Below, in pieces: positions 1 through 6,883 of a DNA stretch of 36,905 nt. The notes beneath the pieces are model-generated. The model was given only the letters and a program-made list of their open reading frames with translations. It searched no databases and was not told the origin of the DNA. Each line of letters opens with the position of its first letter. The first letter of the stretch is position 1. Origin of the DNA: Haloquadratum sp. (lineage in GTDB: Archaea > Halobacteriota > Halobacteria > Halobacteriales > Haloferacaceae); the NCBI GenBank assembly GCA_028275165.1, contig JAQCNF010000096.1:1-36905 (forward strand). Reading direction: 5' to 3'. The translations under genes and the position numbers were made by a program.

Positions 1-527
1 TGGAACGTTCCGTATCGAATGTGGCTGTTCATCACTCGGACAAGGATGGCACCGGGTTCTGTCCGTCGCCGTTCGACTGCTTCGTCGGTTTCGACGACGG
101 CCAGACTCCGCGATGTCTTGATGTTGAGATGCTGCATCGCATACGAGTACAGATACTCTCTGAGCATCGAACTCACAGTAGCCCTACCATCGCCTCGACC
201 GGAGTACGGCGTTCGACCAGCCCCTTTCAGTTGAATATCGTACCTCTCCCCATTGCGTACGTGTTCGCCAAGTATCATCGCTCGCCCATCGCCCAAAATG
301 GTAAAACTTCCATACTGGTGGCCTGCATATGCCTGAGCAATCGGGTCCTCCAAACGGTCCTGGCCTGCTAACATCTCCGCATCGAGCTTCGCTGTCTCCA
401 ATCCAAGATCAGCACACACCCCATCATTTCGAACCAAAACTTCGGGATGAGCGATACGTTCCGGCGTTATCCTCGAATATAGACTTGCGTCTAAGTCTTT
501 GTACGTGGTGTCAAATGAAAAGGCCAT
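1..527 (-). CDS. selO: SelO family protein (YdiU/UPF0061), N-terminal part, cut by window edge
   Basis: The first 175 residues of a SelO-type pseudokinase are visible before the window ends. Family knowledge: SelO proteins bind ATP in an inverted pose and AMPylate other proteins, with a redox-linked role. Seen here: AGHQYGSF (residues 68-75), GDGRAMILGE (79-88), LKGAGRTPYS (100-109, with the Lys expected to bind ATP), a second GDGRA (112-116), REYLYSYAM (123-131) and SHIRYGTF at the cut end. The order and spacing match the N-terminal half of the family. The ATG at 527 is chosen because an in-frame TGA lies directly upstream of it. The distal half with the metal-binding residues is outside the window, so intactness cannot be judged. 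Confidence 0.9.
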   Translation of the reverse strand, partial: MAFSFDTTYKDLDASLYSRITPERIAHPEVLVRNDGVCADLGLETAKLDAEMLAGQDRLEDPIAQAYAGHQYGSFTILGDGRAMILGEHVRNGERYDIQLKGAGRTPYSGRGDGRATVSSMLREYLYSYAMQHLNIKTSRSLAVVETDEAVERRRTEPGAILVRVMNSHIRYGTF

Positions 528-576
528 TCAGTTTCGTATCCTGTTGTCCTGCTTGATTCAATAAGCTTGTCTTTGG

Positions 577-586
577 AAATATTAAG
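577..586 (-). promoter_or_regulatory. Probable TATA box for selO
   Basis: On the minus strand the run CTTAATATTT lies about 55 bases before the selO ATG. This would place transcription start near 553 and leave a leader of about 25 bases. It is the only A/T-rich promoter-like run in the upstream region. Confidence 0.4.
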
Positions 587-760
587 AAACGCTCAATTAG
601 AGAAGTTCAGATCAGCGTGTGCTGTATCCACGTTCTAACGCTCTGTACCTCGCACGTACGGCCTGATGTGTCACTGGCACAACACTCCGGGCCGGAGACG
701 ATGCAAAACACGCACCGGTCAGGACAATCTTAACCCACGATCAGATAAAACCCGGATAGG

Positions 761-970
761 ATGGGTGAAACACCACCTCGATGTCCGGATTGTAGTGTTG
801 AGATGGAGCAAATGACGCTGAAAGCAGGTGGGTACAATCTGCGGGTTGTCTCTGAAGAGAGCACGGAAGGGATTCTCGGTTCTCTTGGGGTCAAGGAGAA
901 GTTTGCTGCACACGTTTTCGTCTGTCCTGAATGCGGATTGAGCCGGGTGTACGCTGACATAGACGAGTAG
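761..970 (+). CDS. Small zinc-ribbon protein, function unknown
   Basis: A 69-residue acidic protein with two CPxC-type pairs: Cys8/Cys11 near the N-terminus and Cys55/Cys58 near the C-terminus. This is the usual layout of a compact zinc ribbon, with the intervening segment forming the strands. Such proteins are common as uncharacterised single-domain genes in haloarchaea. No partner can be deduced: selO is divergent and the CPBP gene downstream has its own promoter region. An A/T-rich run (CTTAA) about 30 bases before the ATG fits a leaderless TATA promoter and supports this start. Role is unknown. Confidence 0.75.
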   Translation: MGETPPRCPDCSVEMEQMTLKAGGYNLRVVSEESTEGILGSLGVKEKFAAHVFVCPECGLSRVYADIDE

Positions 971-1092
971 CCAGTCAAGCGTATGAGTCACACGTACCGG
1001 CTGAGTCTCCGCCTACCACGCTACGCAACGCAGTCTCTGCACTTTGCGCTCTCCGGTGTAGGTGAGTGTACATCTGTCTCCGGCACGTCGAA

Positions 1093-1110
1093 ACCCTGTA
1101 TATTCAGGGT
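1093..1110 (+). promoter_or_regulatory. Inverted repeat enclosing a TATA-like core before the CPBP gene
   Basis: ACCCTG at 1093-1098 and CAGGGT at 1105-1110 form a perfect 6-bp inverted repeat around TATATT (1099-1104). The core lies about 42 bases before the ATG at 1144, so a transcript would carry a leader of about 17 bases. A repressor bound to the two arms would cover the TATA box; this function is inference. Confidence 0.4.
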
Positions 1111-1143
1111 GTCTTTTTTGCAGTATAACAGGTAGAGAGATCT

Positions 1144-2109
1144 ATGGACTTGACGAACCGAGAGGAAGCACCCCAAGCCACAGACAGGCGAACGGCTGTC
1201 GAGCAGGTCTTGTATGGGGAGACCGACACGCGACTTCGAGCAACCTGGCGGATCCTATTCGCAGTGGTGGTGTTTATCGGACTCGTCATAATTGGAGAGA
1301 CGATCTTCAGTGCTGCCGACGTTCAACCTGTCATCACAGAGCTGAAACTCCCATATCTTGCCGCACTTGCTGGGACTGTCGTGGTTGCAGTCAGACTCGG
1401 AGACCGGTCTGTGTCGAGTGTTGGGTTCGATATCAACGCCGTCTGGTTCCGTGAGCTCGCTGCCGGCATCGGATTAGGACTCATTTTCCAGTTTGCTGTC
1501 ACCGTCATCTGGGCCAGAACGGGCGGGCTCACAGTCACGGACACGGCGGTCAGAGGCGTTACGACGGGGGCCTCGTCACTTGCTATCATCACTGGCGTGA
1601 GTCTGTTCGGCCTGTTGGTGACTGCAGTATGGGAAGAGTTCGTGTTCCGGAGTTTACTGATTCGGAACGCCGCAGAGGGACTTGCTGCACGAAGCGTCTC
1701 ACGCACAGGTGCACTAGCCGGTGCAATCATACTGAGTGCGCTTGTGTTCGGGCTTCCGCACGCGTTCGGTGCCGCAGCCGAGTTTACCAATCCGGTGTTT
1801 GGCGCACTACAGGCAGTTCTCTCCGTGTCGTACTTTGTGACGGCATATGTAGCGACGGGAAGCCTTGCGCTCCCGATCGGGATCCACTTTGCGTCAAACA
1901 CGTGGCTGACACTGGTCGTCGGAAGGCCTACCAGCCCGTATCCAAAGCTCTTCGTGGCCGAGCGAACGGTGGCCGGGACCATCGATACACTGCTGATTTT
2001 GCTGCCAGGTGCTCTCCTCGTTGTGGTTATACTGTGGTGGGCACGCTTCACCGGACGCACAGGCTTGTCGATTAACGACGCCTACCAACGCATCATAGAA
2101 CGTTCCTGA
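1144..2109 (+). CDS. CPBP family intramembrane metalloprotease (CAAX protease/Abi-like)
   Basis: A 321-residue integral membrane protein with several hydrophobic segments (about 35-55, 70-85, 105-125, 145-162, 190-205, 225-245 and 285-305). The catalytic motifs of the CPBP family are present in order: EEFVFR (Glu164, Glu165, Arg169), GLPHAFG (His206) and GIHFASN (His248, Asn252). Family members cleave substrates within or near the membrane. Bacterial and archaeal relatives are linked to prenyl-CAAX-like processing or to bacteriocin and halocin immunity. The substrate here cannot be deduced from context. The N-terminal 35 residues are charged and cytoplasmic-like. It appears to be a single-gene unit. 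Confidence 0.88.
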   Translation: MDLTNREEAPQATDRRTAVEQVLYGETDTRLRATWRILFAVVVFIGLVIIGETIFSAADVQPVITELKLPYLAALAGTVVVAVRLGDRSVSSVGFDINAVWFRELAAGIGLGLIFQFAVTVIWARTGGLTVTDTAVRGVTTGASSLAIITGVSLFGLLVTAVWEEFVFRSLLIRNAAEGLAARSVSRTGALAGAIILSALVFGLPHAFGAAAEFTNPVFGALQAVLSVSYFVTAYVATGSLALPIGIHFASNTWLTLVVGRPTSPYPKLFVAERTVAGTIDTLLILLPGALLVVVILWWARFTGRTGLSINDAYQRIIERS

Positions 2110-2764
2110 CCGCTCTCGACACTTCACCATACAAGCAAGTCGGGTCTTCCTCAGTGGCTTACACCCTTGAATAGAGTCTCCCGCGAGTGAACTCACCCGC
2201 TCACAATCTCCCAGAAGGTGTTGCTCGCCAACGATGGTGTGGATGTCCGTGGCGACTGCAACCCTCTATCTGTGCTCTCAGCAGCGGCAGCAGTATTCTC
2301 TGGAGTGCAGATACACGACACGCTATGGTGACTGCTGCGTCGAACCACTGACAGAATTCTTCTTGATACGACAGTAGTGGATGTAGCGAGGCGTGCGACC
2401 TGCTACCTGTTGGGCCCAACGACGCGCATCACAACTACGACCCCGTACTGACTACAGCCTCTGGCCTCTATATCTTGCACTGGCCTATTTACCAGTCGCC
2501 AGATAGGTACTGCTGGCTCTCTGCGTACGGCAAGAACCACTCGGGAAACGACCGACCCAACCAACCCGTCTATCAGGGTCACCCCAGTAGCTCTGCGCCG
2601 GGAGTTTACCAGAAGTCTGGCAAGCATCTCACCGAGATTTACTGCGATGGAGTGAGAAGAACTACACCACGACGCGGTGTGGCGACTGGAGCAGGGTAGC
2701 GTCTCATACGAGCCGTCACCTGGAAACTTATTTATGACATCTGTGATAATCGGGGTGCGTACCG
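2110..2764. other. Gene-poor stretch at the left edge of the accessory island
   Basis: About 650 bases follow the CPBP gene without a supportable gene. Short open frames exist on both strands, but none has a recognisable motif or a convincing start. The stretch could be decayed mobile DNA. The last 40 bases contain a TATA-like run (CTTATTTATG, about 2728-2737) that serves the fragment starting at 2765. Confidence 0.5.
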
Positions 2765-3010
2765 ATGGGTGAGTCACATAGCTCTTCTTCTCCACTCTCA
2801 GGGGACGAAGTCCAAGAGTTCGTTCAGGACAAATCCGAGATTTTGAAGCAAACCCCGGATTTGAACGAGGAAGAAGTGAAGACCGCCGTTATCACGGATT
2901 TCGTTGAGTTGCTCGGCTGGCAAATCCCGATCCACCTACGACGCAGACACCCCGCGCGAGCTTCGCGCGGCGGTTGCTGCCGAGACGGTTTCGCCAGCGG
3001 AGTCACGTAA
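2765..3010 (+). pseudogene. Truncated N-terminus of a restriction endonuclease-like protein (HsdR_N type)
   Basis: The first 55 or so residues look genuine: an acidic start, then helical segments ending in the signature-like VELLGW (about residues 47-52). This resembles the N-terminal helices that precede the nuclease core of HsdR_N-type restriction proteins. Just after the LLGW strand, near base 2930, the character changes abruptly to Arg-rich, GC-rich sequence with no similarity to the family, and the frame soon ends. A good TATA run about 30 bases before the ATG shows that the 5' end is original. I read this as the 5' stump of a deleted restriction gene joined to unrelated DNA. The family assignment rests on a short segment. 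Confidence 0.5.
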
Positions 3011-3086
3011 GTTGCGTCGTGCGGCCGCTGACTAGGAACTCTACGCGTACCAGGTGAGTCTCGTCGAAGACGCGATTGCCCGGTAA
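2937..3086 (+). pseudogene. C-terminal stump of an unidentified gene
   Basis: In the frame beginning at 2937, acidic protein-like sequence (containing DTPRELRAAVAAE and later LYAYQVSLVEDAIAR) continues from the junction at about 2930 to a TAA at 3084-3086. It is interrupted by a TAG at 3033-3035. It looks like the tail of a gene whose front was lost in the same event that cut the restriction gene. The protein is not recognised. Confidence 0.4.
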
Positions 3087-3087
3087 G

Positions 3088-3535
3088 ATGAGTACACAGG
3101 CTCACTCGTCCCTGCGTGAGCAGCGGGTCGGGTGGTCTGACGGGGGCCCGTCGTTTTCGACCGACCAGCATCGAATCCTTCGGGAGGTGATCGAAGGGCT
3201 GCGTCGCCATCCGGTCGTGACTGCTGTGGCTGGGTTTCCGCCGAGTGTGGTCACTGCGGTCCGCGCAACGCTTGCTCCGGACCGGTGGGCTACGAGGCTG
3301 CGGCAGCGACGCTTCTCGTGACGTAGCAGTATATAGAGCCGCCGGAGTTCGCGGTTCACTACAGTAGGGATAGGTTCGACTGCGGCGGCATCACGAACCG
3401 AATCCGCGCGTCGATGGCGACGCCTATCATCAACAACGGACGGGCGAGAGTAGATATCGATACGAGGCGATTTCATTCGATAGGGAGACAGCACCTGAAC
3501 TTGTCTGGGAAGTGATGAAGCGGCTGAAGCAGTGA
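3088..3535 (+). pseudogene. Decayed haloarchaeal hypothetical gene with several frame lesions
   Basis: An ATG two bases after the preceding TAA opens a frame whose sequence stays protein-like only if the frame is changed. It runs MSTQAHSSLREQ... to about 3285, shifts to a frame reading YEAAAATLLVT, meets a TAG at 3324-3326, continues with PPEFAVHYSRDRFDCGG..., and shifts again near 3450 to YRYEAISFDRETAPELVWEV ending with TGA at 3533-3535. Two frameshifts and one stop make a functional product unlikely. The composition is acidic and haloarchaeal. The family is not recognised. The tight junction with the preceding stump suggests the two genes once formed an operon. Confidence 0.55.
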
Positions 3536-3646
3536 CTGCTGGATGTAGTGTGCATCTGCTAGTGATTGGCTGTACGCGTGTCCGGTGGAGTGGCTAGTGA
3601 CGTGAATAACTGTGAATCGGTCGGTGCTCCAGCCCTCGCCGGATAG

Positions 3647-4084
3647 TCACTCGTCCCAGAAGGCGTTGATCCTGCTATCGAGATCGGTGAGGACGGTTAC
3701 GAGTATGTCTCGCCAGTCGTCAGGATATTCTGTATCGTCCCCGGGTGTTGGGGCATCTGGGGGCGGGTGGAAGTGCTCACTGGTGTTGTGGTCGTTCGGG
3801 TGGCGGTCCCATCGGCACTTCCACGTGTTACCAATCCGATGCTGTTCTGAATAGTGGATGCTGAAGTCGTCGGTTTCGAACCAGCGAGTCCGGAGATACG
3901 CACGGGTGACGCCACCTGGAAAGTATCCGAGATCATAGTCAGCGACGACTGCGTTCGGGGCGTATGCCGGTTGTGTGTGGAGACGATCGAATCGGTCGGT
4001 CCGAGCGAGGTGGGTGGCGATCCGGTCAAGCAGTTCCGTGTCGACCGGGCCCCGAGTGGGAGGGTCAGCCGTGTCTTCAGGCAT
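3647..4084 (-). CDS. TumE-like protein, candidate toxin of a two-gene module
   Basis: A 145-residue protein starting at the ATG at 4084, which lies inside the end of the upstream HTH gene (8-base overlap, so probably translationally coupled). The C-terminal half has a pattern reminiscent of TumE/DUF6516 toxins: GYFPGGVTRAYLRTRW, a CRWDRHPNDHN segment with a conserved-looking WD and His-rich stretch, then EHFHPPPDAP and a terminal helical segment. Family knowledge: TumE proteins are paired with an HTH antitoxin. Here the HTH gene lies upstream in the same transcript, which fits. The resemblance is by pattern only and remote; it may simply be a haloarchaeal protein of unknown function. Confidence 0.55.
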   Translation of the reverse strand: MPEDTADPPTRGPVDTELLDRIATHLARTDRFDRLHTQPAYAPNAVVADYDLGYFPGGVTRAYLRTRWFETDDFSIHYSEQHRIGNTWKCRWDRHPNDHNTSEHFHPPPDAPTPGDDTEYPDDWRDILVTVLTDLDSRINAFWDE

Positions 4085-4667
4085 CGACTGGGCCGGGCGT
4101 GCCACCGGAGACTGGAGTGTTGCGGCGTGCTGCGTCGAGGAGTGCAGCACGCTGTTCGAGTGTTTCCCACTCGGAGAGTGCTTCCCAGGCTGCTTCCGTG
4201 GACAGATTCTGCTCCTGGGTCGCATCGATGAGGGACACTTCATCCGGGTGCGTTGCGCCGAACCGTGTTGTGTAGTCCTCGGTATGGTCGAGCGTCTCAC
4301 TGAGGAGGTCAACGATCTCCTGTTCGGAGTAGTCTTCGCGGATCCGGTCGATACGCCGCCACTCGAAGTACGCGTCGTTCCGCTCATACCGAACCGGGCG
4401 GCCGTCATGCCGGTGAACCATCCCCATCTCGTCGAACCACTCTAAGTAGTCGCGTGCTGTCTCGATGTCGCACTCGGCACGTTCGGCAACCGTCGAGACC
4501 TTCGTCGGCGTCCGAAGTCCGACGACAACGTCAAGCAGTCGCTCACGGATTGACCCGCCTTTGAGGAGTGAATCAGGCGAGTCCAACGCATCGAGAGCAG
4601 GTAGAGGCTCCTCACCGTCGTAGGCATCATCGGGGATGTCTGTGAGATCCGTCCGTGAACGTTCCAT
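4077..4667 (-). CDS. Winged helix-turn-helix protein (haloarchaeal, DUF7342-like), candidate regulator or antitoxin
   Basis: A 196-residue acidic protein. Residues about 36-90 look like a winged HTH: GSIRERLLDVVVGL, then TKVSTVAERAECDIETARDYLEWF (the two HTH helices), then a GMVHRHDGRPVRYERND wing. The C-terminal half is helical and rich in Glu/Gln, suitable for dimerisation. It shares an 8-base overlap with the downstream TumE-like gene, so the two are probably made together. A TATA run about 27 bases before the ATG predicts a leaderless transcript. Family knowledge: related proteins are annotated as ArsR/TrmB-like regulators. Acting as the antitoxin-repressor of the pair is inference. Confidence 0.7.
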   Translation of the reverse strand: MERSRTDLTDIPDDAYDGEEPLPALDALDSPDSLLKGGSIRERLLDVVVGLRTPTKVSTVAERAECDIETARDYLEWFDEMGMVHRHDGRPVRYERNDAYFEWRRIDRIREDYSEQEIVDLLSETLDHTEDYTTRFGATHPDEVSLIDATQEQNLSTEAAWEALSEWETLEQRAALLDAARRNTPVSGGTPGPVDA

Positions 4668-4690
4668 ACTGTCTTCTACCAGTCAAACCA

Positions 4691-4697
4691 ATTTATA
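4691..4697 (-). promoter_or_regulatory. TATA box of the HTH/TumE-like pair
   Basis: TATAAAT on the minus strand, centred about 27 bases before the ATG at 4667. This is the spacing expected for a leaderless haloarchaeal transcript and supports that start. Confidence 0.6.
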
Positions 4698-4815
4698 TCT
4701 ATGGGATACTGAATTATTTCTGTATCGATTGTGTAAAGCCGAGCTGTGATTATGCGACTGCCCGCTCTATCGGTTGGATACTTTGATTACTAGCGTAGCT
4801 CCTACCAACGCGTCG

Positions 4816-5235
4816 TCAGTCGCCAGTACGCCAGACGGTTTCTTCACTGGTGAAGTTCTCGTCGTTCGTGATGATGGCCTCGGTTCCTCGGATGCGGTGG
4901 TTGGCGATGAGTAAGGCGTCGTGTAGCGTGTGGTGGTCGATGAGGCTCCCGTAGACGGCGAGGTCCTGGTCGTCAGTGGGAGCGATCCGTACCGGCCCGT
5001 CGTTGACGAGTCCCCGCAGCACCGCATTCGGTGTCGTCTCGACGGTGATGCCGGCAATCGTGTTCTTGTTGACTGCCGTCCAGATGGCTTCGCTGACGGT
5101 GACAGTCGGCGCTTCGATCACGTCGATTCCTCGTTCAGACCGCTTGAATACGTCGTCTGCGGCTGGTGGAAGTTGATCAACGAGGTACCGCGCCATCGCC
5201 ACCCCGTCTACAGTGTATCGGGTCACGGCTGCCAC
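4816..5235 (-). CDS. vapC: VapC-type PIN domain ribonuclease toxin
   Basis: A 139-residue PIN-domain protein. The acidic metal-binding residues expected in the fold are visible: Asp10 (in TVDGVAM), Glu49 (TVSEAIW), Asp106 (LHDALLIA) and Asp125 (ITNDENF). Family knowledge: VapC toxins cleave tRNA or rRNA when released from VapB. The start is a GTG at 5235 lying 13 bases inside vapB, so translation is probably coupled. A second GTG nine bases downstream is an alternative start. The residue after Asp10 is Gly rather than the more usual Ser/Thr/Asn. The gene otherwise looks intact. Confidence 0.88.
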   Translation of the reverse strand: MAAVTRYTVDGVAMARYLVDQLPPAADDVFKRSERGIDVIEAPTVTVSEAIWTAVNKNTIAGITVETTPNAVLRGLVNDGPVRIAPTDDQDLAVYGSLIDHHTLHDALLIANHRIRGTEAIITNDENFTSEETVWRTGD

Positions 5236-5507
5236 TCTTCGTGGCGTTTGTCACGGATCTCAGCTTCCATCTCTTCGGCCATCGCCTCGCGTTTTGCATC
5301 AGGCACATCGTCATCAACGAGCATCCCGCGACCGGCCGACCGTGTCGCCTTCCGGACGATGATCCCGTCATCGGTTTTCTCCCACGCGACCTCATCACCT
5401 TCTTCGAGCCCGAATTCTTCGCGGAGTTCCTTCGGGATGGTGACTTGCCCCTTCCTCGTAATGCGAGTCGTCTTCCCGTCGGTGTCGCTCTCGGTGTCGG
5501 TACTCAT
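5223..5507 (-). CDS. vapB: VapB-type antitoxin, AbrB/SpoVT DNA-binding domain
   Basis: A 94-residue protein. The swapped-hairpin DNA-binding domain is clear at residues about 14-50: TRITRKGQVTIPKELREEF followed by GLEEGDEVAWEKTDDGIIV. The acidic, helical C-terminus (about 60-94) is suited to wrap and block the VapC active site. The gene precedes and overlaps vapC, the classical order. Autoregulation is likely because a perfect palindrome sits directly before its ATG. Confidence 0.9.
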   Translation of the reverse strand: MSTDTESDTDGKTTRITRKGQVTIPKELREEFGLEEGDEVAWEKTDDGIIVRKATRSAGRGMLVDDDVPDAKREAMAEEMEAEIRDKRHEEWQP

Positions 5508-5512
5508 ACGAA

Positions 5513-5531
5513 GTACTACGACCCGTAGTAC
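5513..5531 (-). promoter_or_regulatory. Palindromic operator of vapBC
   Basis: GTACTACG (5513-5520), three-base spacer, CGTAGTAC (5524-5531): a perfect 8-bp inverted repeat five bases before the vapB ATG. A TATA-like run (AATACTCTTA, about 5533-5542) lies just upstream on the minus strand, so the operator covers the expected transcription start. Binding by VapB or the VapBC complex is inferred from the common arrangement of such modules. Confidence 0.65.
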
Positions 5532-5571
5532 CTAAGAGTATTGCCGACTCAAACTGACGCTGTCGCTTACA

Positions 5572-5589
5572 CCACCCCTGAAAGAGTGG
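5572..5589 (-). repeat. Possible right-end hairpin of a lost IS200/IS605-type element
   Basis: CCACCC and GAGTGG flank a six-base loop, preceded on the minus strand by a GCGGAAGTCCACTC run that resembles the 3' tails of haloarchaeal tnpB elements. The minus-strand frame leading into it has a TnpB-tail-like composition but no recognisable domain. Confidence 0.25.
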
Positions 5590-5652
5590 ACTTCCGCTCT
5601 CGATGTGTCACCTGAGATCAACTGCTGGCTGCGTATCTGGCTTCCCTGGGGT

Positions 5653-5862
5653 TCACCGACGGGACAGATCAAGTTGCTCATCATCGATCGCATCGAGAAA
5701 GTCCCACGCGTGGTAGTGCGTCCACCCATCCACGTGACTCAGGTCCAGATCATCCACGACAATGTACTCGGTTGCATCCGGGAACAGCTCTGCGAGGATG
5801 TGGAGCCGTTCGTCACGATCGGGCCACCACTCGTAGTACCCGTATTTATCCTGCTCACCCAA
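5653..5862 (-). CDS. Short acidic hypothetical protein, probably 5'-truncated
   Basis: A 69-residue frame with TTG start and typical haloarchaeal composition (for example IVVDDLDLSHVDGWTHYHAW). No domain is recognised. No ATG or GTG is available, and in-frame TAG lies a few codons before the TTG, so this may be the remaining 3' part of a gene disrupted at about 5870. It runs opposite to the small frame starting at 5879 and its 5' end overlaps that frame's promoter region. Confidence 0.4.
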   Translation of the reverse strand: MGEQDKYGYYEWWPDRDERLHILAELFPDATEYIVVDDLDLSHVDGWTHYHAWDFLDAIDDEQLDLSRR

Positions 5863-5877
5863 CGCTTCGTACTACGA
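5832..5877 (+). promoter_or_regulatory. TATA box flanked by two vapBC operator-like half-sites
   Basis: CGTAGTAC (5832-5839) and GTACTACG (5869-5876) are exact copies of the two arms of the vapBC operator. They lie on either side of a TATA-like run (GTATTTATCC, about 5842-5851), which sits about 30 bases before the ATG at 5879. The shared arms suggest the same regulator could act here, but the first copy also lies in a possible coding frame on the other strand. Confidence 0.35.
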
Positions 5878-5878
5878 G

Positions 5879-5995
5879 ATGCAACTCGTCCGTGCCGTGG
5901 AGAGTCTTCTCTCGCCGCTCGGCTGGGATCAAGCAGATATTCAGCGGAGACTAAACCGGTATACGACCCCCGAGTTACCGCGGTTCAGCCGGTGA
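5879..5995 (+). CDS. Possible 38-residue protein
   Basis: ATG at 5879 to TGA at 5993-5995, encoding a short peptide beginning MQLVRAVESLLSPLGWDQAD and ending PRFSR. It has a predicted amphipathic N-terminal helix. A TATA run at leaderless spacing and vapBC-like half-sites lie upstream. No homologue is recognised. It could equally be the tail of a decayed gene, because the frame continues a little upstream of the ATG to a TAG. Confidence 0.3.
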   Translation: MQLVRAVESLLSPLGWDQADIQRRLNRYTTPELPRFSR

Positions 5996-6130
5996 GTTGC
6001 GTAGGTGCGGGTGATGAACGCGAGGTGGTGTATCGAGAGATATTCAGAACCGCATAGTGGATGTCGCATCCGACAGATGAGAGGTTGTGGGGTGTGTTGT
6101 AACCACGGAGACGTGGATATGTCCGCTGGT

Positions 6131-6883
6131 TTACGCCGGGACGATGTGTTTCCGCTCGGCAATATATAGCTGTAGCTCCGCGTCAGGGTCTGGGAACTCG
6201 ACGGTGAACAGGAGATAGTGCGGTGTGAGACGAAGCGTGATAACACTGTTTGCAGGGAGAGTCGGGGTGAAGTTCCGAACCACGTTGATCGGGATGGTGA
6301 ACTTCGTTGCTGACCCCTGAATCGCTTCAACGTCATCAGGGCGGACGACGTACGTGAAATCATCTTTACCATCTTGTGTCGCGGTGAATTTGACACGATG
6401 GGTGTCCGGAGCGATCTGAATTTCCATTTCACCGCCGAGCCAGTTCGCTGTTCGCACGGCACGCTTGAACGGGAAGTGACGGATCGAAGTCGTTGCGACC
6501 GCCGTCGAATCTGGTGGAGAAGGCAAGTAATGGCCGTGCGGGGCGATCAGGGATCGGAACTGGTATACAAGCCCGTTGGATTCAATGACAACTGTTGAGT
6601 CAGGCGTTTCGAAAGGGAATGTGACCCGGACTTCACCGTCGGATATTCCGTTGAGGAATCGTGTGATTGGGTTCAGTTTAATCCAAGTGCTGTCGGTGTC
6701 GTCACCGATGGATGTGACCGAGTAGGGAAGTGAGTAGTCAAGGTAGATGGTTCGATTTCGCCTGAATGATTGAAGACGGACTCCGTCAGTGCTGATATCG
6801 ATCCGGCACTCGCTTTCGGTGTGGACGACCCCTGCTGCTCGAAGGATCTGCTTGAGTTTCCTGGCAGCAATCTGCAACGGCAT
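6131..6883 (-). CDS. Divergent PCNA-like sliding clamp paralogue
   Basis: A 250-residue protein, the length of canonical archaeal PCNA. Alignable features are present along the whole chain: an N-terminal AARKLKQILRAAG helix, ECRIDISTDGVRLQSF (strand-turn-strand of the first domain), a GLVYQFRSLIAPHG segment leading into the interdomain linker, FKRAVRTANWLGG (second-domain helix), TKFTIPINVVRNF, and LPANSVITLRLTPHYLLFTVEF near the C-terminus. Identity to canonical haloarchaeal PCNA is clearly low, so this is a paralogue, not the replicative clamp. Its ATG shares one base with the TAA of the upstream transposase-like gene (TAATG), so it is probably translated by coupling. An accessory clamp for the element is inference. 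Confidence 0.75.
   Translation of the reverse strand: MPLQIAARKLKQILRAAGVVHTESECRIDISTDGVRLQSFRRNRTIYLDYSLPYSVTSIGDDTDSTWIKLNPITRFLNGISDGEVRVTFPFETPDSTVVIESNGLVYQFRSLIAPHGHYLPSPPDSTAVATTSIRHFPFKRAVRTANWLGGEMEIQIAPDTHRVKFTATQDGKDDFTYVVRPDDVEAIQGSATKFTIPINVVRNFTPTLPANSVITLRLTPHYLLFTVEFPDPDAELQLYIAERKHIVPA

Noticed and set aside
1323-2060. 245-codon frame antisense to the CPBP protease gene
   Set aside because: Arg/Ser/Thr/Pro-rich, the usual shadow of a halophilic coding strand; the sense frame has full family motifs.
2857-2866. Ten-base match (GGATTTGAAC) between the restriction-gene stump and the T arm of tRNA-Glu at 12260-12269, as a possible att repeat
   Set aside because: The match does not extend on either side, lies within a plausible coding segment, and is too short to call an attachment site.
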